From Hymenobacter sp. BT559 (GTDB lineage: Bacteria; Bacteroidota; Bacteroidia; Cytophagales; Hymenobacteraceae): 64,000 nucleotides of DNA. The stretch is from positions 1-64,000 of the forward strand of contig NZ_JAGETY010000005.1 in NCBI RefSeq assembly GCF_017571525.1. The letters run 5' to 3'. A model generated the notes under the pieces. The model had not been told where the DNA came from. It ran no database searches and saw only the letters and a program-made list of their open reading frames with translations. The position numbers and the translations under genes were made by a program. This document shows, one piece after another, positions 34,311 to 42,350 of the stretch. The stretch's first letter is position 1. Each line of letters starts with the position of its first letter.

Positions 34311-35879
34311 ATGGCAAAGTATCTGACAACTGGTTGGGGTAGGGCCATGCGACGGGGGCTAGCCGGGCTGCTAGCCAGTGCGGCGGGGCTGCTGCCGCTG
34401 GCTAGCCTTGCACAGCTCTACACTGCTAAGAACTACGTGGCCATCGCGCCGGGTAGCTCGTCGGCTACGGTTGTGCGGGCGGCGGCTAAGGTGGTGCCCT
34501 CGCCACGGCAGCTGCGTTGGCAGCAGCTAGAGCGCACTGGCTTTATTCACTTCGGGATGAACACCTTCACCAACAAAGAGTGGGGCGATGGCACCGAAAG
34601 CCCGGCGTTGTTTAATCCTACTGCGCTCGACGCCCGGCAGTGGGTACGGGCCTGCAAAGAAGGGGGCATCAAGCAAGTCATTATTACGGCCAAGCACCAC
34701 GACGGCTTCTGCCTGTGGCCCTCGAAGTTTACCAAGCACTCGGTGCAAAGCAGCCCCTGGAAAGGCGGCAAGGGTGACGTAGTGAAGGAAGTAGCCGAGG
34801 CCTGCCGCGAATACGGCCTGGGCTTTGGCGTGTACCTGTCGCCCTGGGATAGAAACTCGCCTTATTTTGGCGATTCGGCTAAGTATAATAACTACTTTGT
34901 CAATCAGTTGACCGAGCTGCTTTCTAACTACGGGCGGGTGGATGAGGTCTGGTTTGACGGGGCTAACGGTGAGGGGCCTAGCGGCAAGAAGCAGGTGTAT
35001 GATTTCAACCGCTGGTACGCGCTCATTCGCCGGTTGCAGCCGGCGGCAACCATCGCCGTGATGGGGCCTGATGTGCGCTGGGTCGGCACCGAGTCGGGCT
35101 ACGGCCGCGAAACCGAGTGGAGCGTGGTGCCCACCGGGGCACAGCAGCAGGCTAGCATCGCCGCCAATTCGCAAAAAGAGGCCGCCTTTGCCCCTAAGAA
35201 TATGATGGAGGACGACTTGGGTAGCCGCGCCAAAATCGCGCACGCGCCGGCCCTGGTCTGGTATCCGGCTGAGATTGACGTATCTATCCGGCCGGGCTGG
35301 TTTTATCATCCGGCTGAAGACGACAAGGTGAAGACGCCCGCGCAATTGCTTGATATCTACAACAGTTCGGTTGGGCGTAATGGCGTATTGCTGCTAAATA
35401 TTCCGCCCGATAAGCGGGGTTTGCTGGCTGAGCCTGATATTAGTAGCCTAAAAGGTTTTAGCAACTTATTGGCAGCTACCTACGCTAACAATCTGCTGCG
35501 TGGCAGTACGGCAACTGGATTGAGTACCAACCAGACTGCCGCGTTGCTCGACATGAAGTATGACACCTATTGGACGACCCCTGGCCACGATACCACGGCT
35601 ACACTCAGCTTTGCGCTGCCTGTTCCACAAACGATTGACTTGCTACAGCTTCAGGAAAATATTGCTGTGGGGCAGCGCATCGAAAGCTTCGTGCTGGAAT
35701 ACAAAAGCGGCGCTAAGTGGCTGCCATTGACGGCCGGCACCACGGTGGGCTACAAACGAATTCTGCCGTTTGCGCCCGTGCGGGCGCAATATGTGCGGCT
35801 GCGCATCACCTCCTCGCGGCTTAATCCTACGCTTTCGGCCATTGGACTATACAAGCAGGCCATGCCAACAGGTAAGTAA
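34311..35879 (+). CDS. Exported alpha-L-fucosidase, GH29, with C-terminal discoidin-like domain
   Basis: A 522-residue protein that should remove alpha-linked fucose. The signal peptide covers about 1-35 (second possible start at MRRGLAG). The GH29 barrel shows HFGMNTFTNKEWGDG near 73-87, AKHHDGFCLW near 125 and the likely catalytic nucleophile D216 in VWFDGANGEG. From about 390 to the end, a beta-rich region (YWTTPGHDTTATL... YVRLRITSSRLNPT) resembles an F5/8 type C (CBM32) domain. The GH29 form resembles the 1,3/1,4-type fucosidases. It is followed 33 bp later by a second GH29 gene. Confidence 0.9.
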   Translation: MAKYLTTGWGRAMRRGLAGLLASAAGLLPLASLAQLYTAKNYVAIAPGSSSATVVRAAAKVVPSPRQLRWQQLERTGFIHFGMNTFTNKEWGDGTESPALFNPTALDARQWVRACKEGGIKQVIITAKHHDGFCLWPSKFTKHSVQSSPWKGGKGDVVKEVAEACREYGLGFGVYLSPWDRNSPYFGDSAKYNNYFVNQLTELLSNYGRVDEVWFDGANGEGPSGKKQVYDFNRWYALIRRLQPAATIAVMGPDVRWVGTESGYGRETEWSVVPTGAQQQASIAANSQKEAAFAPKNMMEDDLGSRAKIAHAPALVWYPAEIDVSIRPGWFYHPAEDDKVKTPAQLLDIYNSSVGRNGVLLLNIPPDKRGLLAEPDISSLKGFSNLLAATYANNLLRGSTATGLSTNQTAALLDMKYDTYWTTPGHDTTATLSFALPVPQTIDLLQLQENIAVGQRIESFVLEYKSGAKWLPLTAGTTVGYKRILPFAPVRAQYVRLRITSSRLNPTLSAIGLYKQAMPTGK

Positions 35880-35912
35880 AATTCTTTGACTGTCAATAAG
35901 TAAGCTGCTCGC

Positions 35913-37352
35913 ATGAAAAAAACTGTTCTTACCCTAGCCCTTCTGAGCGCGGCTATTGCCCGGCCGGCCCTAGCCCAGCAGCAGGGCATTCACCAGCAAT
36001 CGACGGAGTACGAAGCGCCCACCGACCCGCTGGTGAAGCAGAAGCTGGACAAATGGCGCGACCAAAAGTTCGGCCTCATTCTGCACTGGGGGCTGTATGC
36101 CGTGCCGGGCATCATCGAGTCGTGGTCGATATGCTCGGAAGACTGGATTGAGCGCGACAGCACTATTGCCTATGAAGACTATAAAAAGCACTACTGGGAC
36201 TACAGCAAGCAGTTTAACCCAGTGAATTTCAACCCAGAGCAGTGGGCTGGCGTGGCTAAAAAGGCCGGGATGCGCTACCTCGTGTTTACGACCAAGCACC
36301 ACGACGGCTTCAACATGTTCGACACGAAGCAGTCGGACTTTAAGATTAGCAACGGGCCGTTTAAGGATAACCCGCGCGCCGATGTGGCCAAGTACGTCTT
36401 CGATGCTTTTCGCAAGGAGGGCTTTATGATTGGGGCCTATTTCTCGAAGCCCGACTGGCACTCGCAGGATTTTTGGTGGTCGAAGTACGCCACGCCCAAC
36501 CGCAACGTGAACTACGACATCAAGAAGTACCCGTGGCGCTGGAAAAAGTATCAGGATTTCACCTACAACCAGATAAGTGAGCTGATGCACAACTACGGGA
36601 GCATGGACATTCTGTGGCTCGACGGCGGCTGGGTGCGCCCCAAGGAAACCGTAAACGCGGAAGTACGGGCCTGGGGTGCGCCAATTCCGGACTTCAGCCA
36701 GGATGTGAATATGCCGCGCATAGCCACGATGGCCCGCCAGGCCCAGCCCGGCCTGCTGATGGTAGACCGCACCGTGCACGGCCCCTACGAAAACTACCAG
36801 ACGCCCGAGCAGAAAGTGCCCGACCACCAGCTGCCTAACCCTTGGGAAAGCTGCCTGACCCTGGCCAACAACTGGGGCTACGTGCCCAACGACGTGTATA
36901 AGTCGCCCACCACCATCATCCACTCGCTGGTCGAAGTGGTGGCGAAAGGGGGCAGCCTGCTGCTAGGGGTCGGCCCCAAGCCCGACGGCACCCTCGACCA
37001 GGAGGCCGTGACGCGCCTCGAAGCCATCGGCAAGTGGCTGAATGTGAATGGTGCAGCCATCTATAGCACCCGCTCGACGCCGCGTTACCAGGATGGCAGC
37101 ACGTACTTCACGCAGGGCAAGAAGGGTACTCGCTATGCTATTGCCTGCCTGCCCGAGAAGGAGGCCGCACCCACAACGCTTACTTGGACCGGCAACGTGC
37201 CCAAAAAGGGTTCCAAGCTAACCCTGCTGCAAACCGGTAAGCCCGTGAAGTGGACCGCTACCGGCGACAAAGTGACCCTGACGTTGCCCGCCACCCTAGC
37301 CAGGCAAGCCGGGGCCTATCCGGCGCTGGCGTTCGCATTTGTAGCCGAATAA
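35913..37352 (+). CDS. Exported alpha-L-fucosidase, GH29
   Basis: A 479-residue protein with a signal peptide (1-21, ending ALAQ). The GH29 barrel has ILHWGLYAVPGIIESW near 54-70, TTKHHDGFNMFDTKQS near 128-143, and the probable nucleophile D237 in ILWLDGGWV. It has only a short C-terminal beta domain and no discoidin domain. It differs strongly from the first fucosidase, so the two probably act on different fucose linkages. It sits in tandem between the first fucosidase and GH3. Confidence 0.92.
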   Translation: MKKTVLTLALLSAAIARPALAQQQGIHQQSTEYEAPTDPLVKQKLDKWRDQKFGLILHWGLYAVPGIIESWSICSEDWIERDSTIAYEDYKKHYWDYSKQFNPVNFNPEQWAGVAKKAGMRYLVFTTKHHDGFNMFDTKQSDFKISNGPFKDNPRADVAKYVFDAFRKEGFMIGAYFSKPDWHSQDFWWSKYATPNRNVNYDIKKYPWRWKKYQDFTYNQISELMHNYGSMDILWLDGGWVRPKETVNAEVRAWGAPIPDFSQDVNMPRIATMARQAQPGLLMVDRTVHGPYENYQTPEQKVPDHQLPNPWESCLTLANNWGYVPNDVYKSPTTIIHSLVEVVAKGGSLLLGVGPKPDGTLDQEAVTRLEAIGKWLNVNGAAIYSTRSTPRYQDGSTYFTQGKKGTRYAIACLPEKEAAPTTLTWTGNVPKKGSKLTLLQTGKPVKWTATGDKVTLTLPATLARQAGAYPALAFAFVAE

Positions 37353-37406
37353 AGCTGCGGCGCCGGCCATATTCTATATGTTCTCATCCCGCTCGGTCAT
37401 CCTTTC

Positions 37407-39788
37407 ATGATAAAGTACTTCGCGCTCGGGCTAGCCGTGCTCAGTGCTACGGCCGCCGGCGCCCAGCAGGCCCGGCCGCTTTACCAGAACAGCCAGGCGC
37501 CCACCGAGGCGCGGGTGCAGGACCTATTGGGCCGCATGACCACCGCCGAAAAGGTGGGCCAGCTCTCGACGCTGCTAGGGTGGGAGATGTACGAGAAGGC
37601 GGGCAAGCGCGTGACGACCAGCGCGGCCTACCGCAAAGCGGTAGATGAGCGCCACATCGGGGCGCTGTGGGCCACGCTGCGCGCCGACCCCTGGACTAAA
37701 AAAACGTTGCTGACGGGCCTCAACCCCACCCAAGCCGCCGAGGCCACCAACGCCTTGCAGAAATACGCCGTGGAGCACACGCGGCTGCACATTCCGCTGC
37801 TGCTGGCCGAGGAGTGTCCGCACGGCCACATGGCCATCGGCACCACGGTATTTCCGACGTCCATCGGCCAGAGCAGCACCTGGGACCCGGCCCTGATTCG
37901 GCGCATGGCGGCTGCCATCGCCACCGAGGCGCGGGTGCAGGGCGCGCACATCGGCTACGGACCGGTGCTGGACCTGGCTCGCGAGCCGCGCTGGTCGAGG
38001 GTAGAGGAAACCTACGGCGAAGACCCGGTGCTCAACAGCCGAATGGGTGTGGCGATGGTGCAAGGCTTTCAGGGGGCTAGCCTTAAGAGCAGCGCCAACA
38101 TCGTCTCGACCCTCAAGCACTTCACAGCCTACGGCGTGCCCGAGGGCGGGCACAACGGCGGCAGCATCAGCACGGGCCAGCGCGAGCTGTTTCAGAGCTA
38201 TTTGCCGCCGTTTCGGGCGTCGGTAAAAGCCGGGGCGCAGTCCATTATGACCGCCTATAACTCCATCGACGGCGTGCCGTGCTCGGCTAACCCCTACCTG
38301 CTCACGGAGGTGCTGCGGCAGCAATGGGGCTTCCAGGGCTTTACGGTGTCGGACCTCGGCAGCATTTCGGGCCTGGTGAATAACCACCACGTGGCTGCCA
38401 CAGCGCCCGAGGCCGCCGCGCTAGCCCTCAACGCCGGCCTCGACGACGACCTGAGCGGCTACGGCTACGACAAAGAATTGCTGGCGGCCGTGGAGCAAAA
38501 GCTGGTGACGGCCGAGGCGCTCGACCGCGCCGTGGGCCGCGTGCTGCGCGTGAAGTTTGAGATGGGCCTGTTTGAAAACCCCTACGTAGACCCCGCTAGG
38601 GTTGCCAAGCAGGTGCACACCCCGGCCAACATACAGCTAGCCCGGCAGGTAGCCCGCGAGTCGGTGGTGCTCCTCAAGAATGAGAAGGACCTGCTGCCGC
38701 TAGCCAAAACGCTGCAGCGCATTGCCGTTATCGGCCCCAACGCCGATAATATTTACAACCAGCTCGGCGACTACACCGCTCCCCAGCCCGAAAGCAACGT
38801 GGTGACGGTGCTTGAAGGCATTCGGGCCAAGTTGCCGGCCGCGCAGGTAACCTACGTAAAGGGCTGTGCCATTCGCGACACGGCCAGCGCTGACATTGCC
38901 GCGGCCGTGGCCGCTGCCAAGCAGGCGCAGGTAGCCGTGGTAGTGCTAGGGGGCTCCAGCGCCCGCGATTTTAAAACCGAGTACCAAAGCACCGGCGCCG
39001 CCACCGTGACCGCCGGTGGGCAGCAGGTGAGTGACATGGAGGCGGGTGAGGGCTACGACCGCGCCTCGCTAGACCTCCTGGGCAAGCAGCAGCAACTCCT
39101 ACAAGCCGTGGTGGCTACCGGCACGCCGGTAGTGGTAGTGCTCATCGAGGGCCGGCCGCTGAACCTGAACTGGATGGCCGCCCACGTGCCGGCCCTGCTC
39201 GATGCCTGGTACCCCGGCCAGGAGGGCGGCCATGCCGTGGCCGACGTGCTGTTTGGCGATTATAACCCGGCCGGCCGCCTGCCCATCTCGGTGCCCAAAA
39301 GTGTGGGCCAATTGCCGGTGTATTATAATGCTAAGCGCCCCACCACGCACGACTACGTCGAGGTCGATGCAAAGCCGCTCTACAGCTTCGGCCACGGGTT
39401 GAGCTACAGCAAGTTCGAGTATACTGACTTGCTGATTAGCCCCGTCGAAACGGCCGGCGCGGTGCGCATCGCGGTGCGCTTCAAGGTTAAAAATACCAGC
39501 GCTCGCCTTGGCGACGAAGTGCCTCAGCTGTATCTGAGCGACGATGTCAGCTCGGTAGTGACGCCCGTGAAGCAGCTCAAAAAATTTCAGCGCCTGACGC
39601 TGCGGGCAGGCGAGCAGCAGGAGGTAGCCTTTGAGTTGGGAGCGGAGGACCTGATGCTGCTCAACAGCCGCATGAAATGGGCAGTTGAGCCCGGCTCATT
39701 TACTGTGCAGGTGGGTGCTTCATCGGAAGATGTGCGGCTGCGCGGGCAGTTTACCGTGGGCCACGCAATAGAGGACATTGCGTGGTAG
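37407..39788 (+). CDS. Exported glycoside hydrolase family 3 (beta-glucosidase-like)
   Basis: A 793-residue protein with a signal peptide (about 1-20, ending AGAQ). The GH3 N-terminal barrel has APLYQNS then EETYGEDPVL near 200 and KHFTAYGVPEGG near 237; the nucleophile D316 is in TVSDLGSISGL. The C-terminal sandwich has WYPGQEGGHAVADVLFGDYNPAGRLP (seen as PGQEGGHAVADVLFGD) and a fibronectin-III-like end. The true sugar (beta-glucose, xylose or GlcNAc) cannot be assigned. It follows the fucosidases with short gaps, in the same direction. Confidence 0.93.
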   Translation: MIKYFALGLAVLSATAAGAQQARPLYQNSQAPTEARVQDLLGRMTTAEKVGQLSTLLGWEMYEKAGKRVTTSAAYRKAVDERHIGALWATLRADPWTKKTLLTGLNPTQAAEATNALQKYAVEHTRLHIPLLLAEECPHGHMAIGTTVFPTSIGQSSTWDPALIRRMAAAIATEARVQGAHIGYGPVLDLAREPRWSRVEETYGEDPVLNSRMGVAMVQGFQGASLKSSANIVSTLKHFTAYGVPEGGHNGGSISTGQRELFQSYLPPFRASVKAGAQSIMTAYNSIDGVPCSANPYLLTEVLRQQWGFQGFTVSDLGSISGLVNNHHVAATAPEAAALALNAGLDDDLSGYGYDKELLAAVEQKLVTAEALDRAVGRVLRVKFEMGLFENPYVDPARVAKQVHTPANIQLARQVARESVVLLKNEKDLLPLAKTLQRIAVIGPNADNIYNQLGDYTAPQPESNVVTVLEGIRAKLPAAQVTYVKGCAIRDTASADIAAAVAAAKQAQVAVVVLGGSSARDFKTEYQSTGAATVTAGGQQVSDMEAGEGYDRASLDLLGKQQQLLQAVVATGTPVVVVLIEGRPLNLNWMAAHVPALLDAWYPGQEGGHAVADVLFGDYNPAGRLPISVPKSVGQLPVYYNAKRPTTHDYVEVDAKPLYSFGHGLSYSKFEYTDLLISPVETAGAVRIAVRFKVKNTSARLGDEVPQLYLSDDVSSVVTPVKQLKKFQRLTLRAGEQQEVAFELGAEDLMLLNSRMKWAVEPGSFTVQVGASSEDVRLRGQFTVGHAIEDIAW

Positions 39789-39818
39789 TGGAGCCCCCAT
39801 CCATAAAAAACGCAGCCC

Positions 39819-40847
39819 ATGAACAAGCTTTTTTTCCTCATCGCGCTAGCCCTGCCTACGCCTCTGCTAGCCCAGCAAACCTGGACTATTGCCAAGCAAG
39901 AGCTGCTGTTCACGGCCCCGCCGTTTCGCCAATGCCACGCTTCTACGCTGGTCGAGGTGGCCAAAAATAAATTTTTGGTGGCCTGCTTTGGCGGGTCGCA
40001 GGAAAGCAAGCCCGACGTAGCTATCTGGCTCACAGCCTTTGATAAAAATGGAATTTCGCCGCCGCGGCAGATGGCCGATGGTGTGGTGCGCGACACGCTG
40101 CGCTACCCAGCCTGGAACCCGGTACTGTTTCGGCCGCGCGGGGGCGACCTGCTGCTCTTCTACAAAGTGGGCCCGAACCCCCGCGAGTGGTGGGGCATAG
40201 TCAAATCATCTCCCGATAACGGCCGCACTTGGTCGGCGGCGCGGCGGCTGCCGCCGGGCGTGCTGGGGCCCATCAAAAACAAGCCGGTGCAACTGGCTGA
40301 TGGCACCATCCTAGCCCCGTCGAGCGTGGAGGAGGCTAGCGGGCACTGGACCGTGCACCTCGAAAAATCGACCGATGGCGGCCAGACGTGGCAGCTCATT
40401 CCGGTCGATAACACGTCGGTGCTCGACGTCATTCAGCCCAGCATTCTCACATATCCGCATGGCCGCCTGCAGCTGCTGTGCCGCAGCAAGCAGGGAAAGT
40501 TGGTGCAAGCCTGGTCTGCCGACAATGGCGCCACCTGGGGGCCATTAACCCAGACGGCGCTGCTAAACCCTAACTCCGGTACCGACGCCGTAACCCTGAA
40601 AAATGGTACTCAACTGCTGGTCTACAATCCGGATGTGCCGGGTAAGGACTGGTTCAACGGCCGCAGCCAACTGCGCGTGGCCCAGTCGGCCGATGGCAAA
40701 AGCTGGCACGATGTGGCTGTGCTGGAAAATGGTACTACTGAGGAGTATAGCTACCCGGCTATCATTCAGGCACAGGACGGCTTGGTGCATATTACCTATA
40801 CCTATAATCGTCAGAATATCAAGCATGTGGTGCTAAAGTCAGAGTAA
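39819..40847 (+). CDS. Exported sialidase-like BNR-repeat protein
   Basis: A 342-residue protein with a signal peptide (1-18). It has three Asp-box repeats, SPDNGRTW, STDGGQTW and SADNGATW, and the BNR_2-type start CHASTLVEV then ACFGGSQESKPDVAIWL. A classical FRIP arginine motif was not seen, so sialidase activity is not proven and another exo-hydrolase or rhamnose/galacturonan-type activity is possible. It closes the first gene group; a strong terminator follows. Confidence 0.8.
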   Translation: MNKLFFLIALALPTPLLAQQTWTIAKQELLFTAPPFRQCHASTLVEVAKNKFLVACFGGSQESKPDVAIWLTAFDKNGISPPRQMADGVVRDTLRYPAWNPVLFRPRGGDLLLFYKVGPNPREWWGIVKSSPDNGRTWSAARRLPPGVLGPIKNKPVQLADGTILAPSSVEEASGHWTVHLEKSTDGGQTWQLIPVDNTSVLDVIQPSILTYPHGRLQLLCRSKQGKLVQAWSADNGATWGPLTQTALLNPNSGTDAVTLKNGTQLLVYNPDVPGKDWFNGRSQLRVAQSADGKSWHDVAVLENGTTEEYSYPAIIQAQDGLVHITYTYNRQNIKHVVLKSE

Positions 40848-40880
40848 GCATAGCCAGTTCGGGCATATCTATAGCGAGTA

Positions 40881-40922
40881 AATGACAAAACCAGTACTAT
40901 CTGAGTTTTGTCATTTTTTTTT
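40881..40922 (+). terminator. Terminator after the BNR-repeat gene
   Basis: A perfect 11-bp stem AATGACAAAAC/GTTTTGTCATT with a 13-nt loop, followed by eight or more T. It separates the first gene group from the ROK group. Confidence 0.95.
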
Positions 40923-40952
40923 ATTAGGCGGCGCACTTTTATAAAAAAATAA

Positions 40953-40972
40953 CATAAGTCGCTTGACTTATG
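40953..40972. promoter_or_regulatory. Operator candidate CATAAGTC-N4-GACTTATG
   Basis: A perfect 8-bp inverted repeat with a 4-nt spacer, centred about 54 nt upstream of the ROK repressor ATG in A/T-rich sequence. Its position suits autoregulation by the ROK protein, as for NagC/Mlc-like repressors. Confidence 0.6.
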
Positions 40973-41016
40973 AAAAACTTTAACTTCATTTACAAAAAAC
41001 TTGGTCCTTGCTCACG

Positions 41017-42267
41017 ATGAGTTCATTGCTAGCTCTTGAAGAAACTTACCTCGCCCGCCTTAACAACGTGGAGCGGCGGAAGCATATTCAGAAGCTTAAA
41101 ATAATCAAGCATCTGTATGTGAAGGGGGCCAAGACGAACGCAGACATTTGCAGCCGGTTTGCCATCAGCTCGCCCACCTCGATTGCCATTCTCAACGAGC
41201 TGGTAGCGGAGGGGCTAGTCGAGAAGCAGGGCCGTGGCAAATCGCTAGGGGGGCGCAAGCCGGAGCTGTACGGCCTGCGCGATGGGTCGCTGTTTGTGCT
41301 GAGCATTCACATCGAGCAGTTTAAGACCCGGATAGCTATTTTTGACAATAACAATCACATTGTCAATGGTATTCATTCATTTGCTATTGAACTGGCTACC
41401 GATTTGAGTGCGATTGCGCAAGTGCACAAACACGCGCAGGAGCTACTGCTAGCCTCCGGAATTGAGCTGAAAAAGCTGGTAGGGGTGGGCATTAGCATGC
41501 CGGGGCTGGTGGCGTCGAAGGAAGGCAACAACCACACGCACCTGCTCACGACCGGAATGGATAAGTCGCTGCAGCAGCTACTGGAAGAGCAGTTTGGCAA
41601 GCCCGTTTTCATTCAGAACGATGCCAACAGCGCGGCGCTGGCCGAGTACCGCTTCGGGCTGGCGCACGGGCTGCGCGATGCGCTGGTACTGTCAATGGAC
41701 TGGGGCATCGGGCTAGGCATTATTCTCGATGGCAAGCTGCGCGGTGGGGCGCTAGGGTTCGCCGGCGAGTTTGGCCATATTCCGCTGGTCGATGATGGCG
41801 CACTGTGCCACTGCGGCAAGCGCGGCTGCCTCGAAACCGTGGCCTCGGGCAGCGCCATTGTGCGGCTGGCCAAGGCCGGCCTGAAGGCCGGGCAGCGCAC
41901 GCTGCTCAGCCAGCTGCCGGCCTCCGAGCTGGAGCAGCTAGGGCCTGAGCAGGTGTACGAGGCTGCCCAGCAGGGCGACCAGTTTGCCATCAATACCCTA
42001 GCCGAAGTGGGCACCAACCTCGGCAAAGGCATTGCCATTCTGATTCAGCTTTTCAACCCCGAGCTCATCATCTTGGGCGGTAAGATTGCCCAGGCCAAGC
42101 AGTTCATTTTTCCGGCTATTCAGCAGGCTATCAATACGTACTGCATGGCGCAGCTGCGTGAGAAGACCACCGTGATGGTATCGGAGCTGGGCGATAACGC
42201 CGTGATTCTGGGCTCGGTGGCCACGGTCATGGAAAACATTTTTGAAAGCTACCTGGAGCTGGCTTAG
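41017..42267 (+). CDS. ROK family transcriptional repressor (NagC/XylR-like)
   Basis: A 416-residue protein with an N-terminal winged helix-turn-helix (NADICSRFAISSPTSIAILNELVAEGLVEKQG, seen as FAISSPTSIAILNELV) and a ROK sugar-binding domain. The zinc motif CHCGKRGCLE near 265-274 is intact, as are VFIQNDANSAALAEY and GVGISMPGLV. I chose ATG 41017 over an upstream TTG. With NagB, a ROK kinase and GH20 next to it, GlcNAc or GlcNAc-6-P is the likely inducer. The palindrome upstream suggests autorepression. Confidence 0.92.
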   Translation: MSSLLALEETYLARLNNVERRKHIQKLKIIKHLYVKGAKTNADICSRFAISSPTSIAILNELVAEGLVEKQGRGKSLGGRKPELYGLRDGSLFVLSIHIEQFKTRIAIFDNNNHIVNGIHSFAIELATDLSAIAQVHKHAQELLLASGIELKKLVGVGISMPGLVASKEGNNHTHLLTTGMDKSLQQLLEEQFGKPVFIQNDANSAALAEYRFGLAHGLRDALVLSMDWGIGLGIILDGKLRGGALGFAGEFGHIPLVDDGALCHCGKRGCLETVASGSAIVRLAKAGLKAGQRTLLSQLPASELEQLGPEQVYEAAQQGDQFAINTLAEVGTNLGKGIAILIQLFNPELIILGGKIAQAKQFIFPAIQQAINTYCMAQLREKTTVMVSELGDNAVILGSVATVMENIFESYLELA

Positions 42268-42350
42268 GCTACCCCGCATTTTGCCTAAGCAGCTGATTGC
42301 TATTGATTCACTCGTTCTGACTTTCTTCTAAAACTCCTGGCTTTGCCCCT

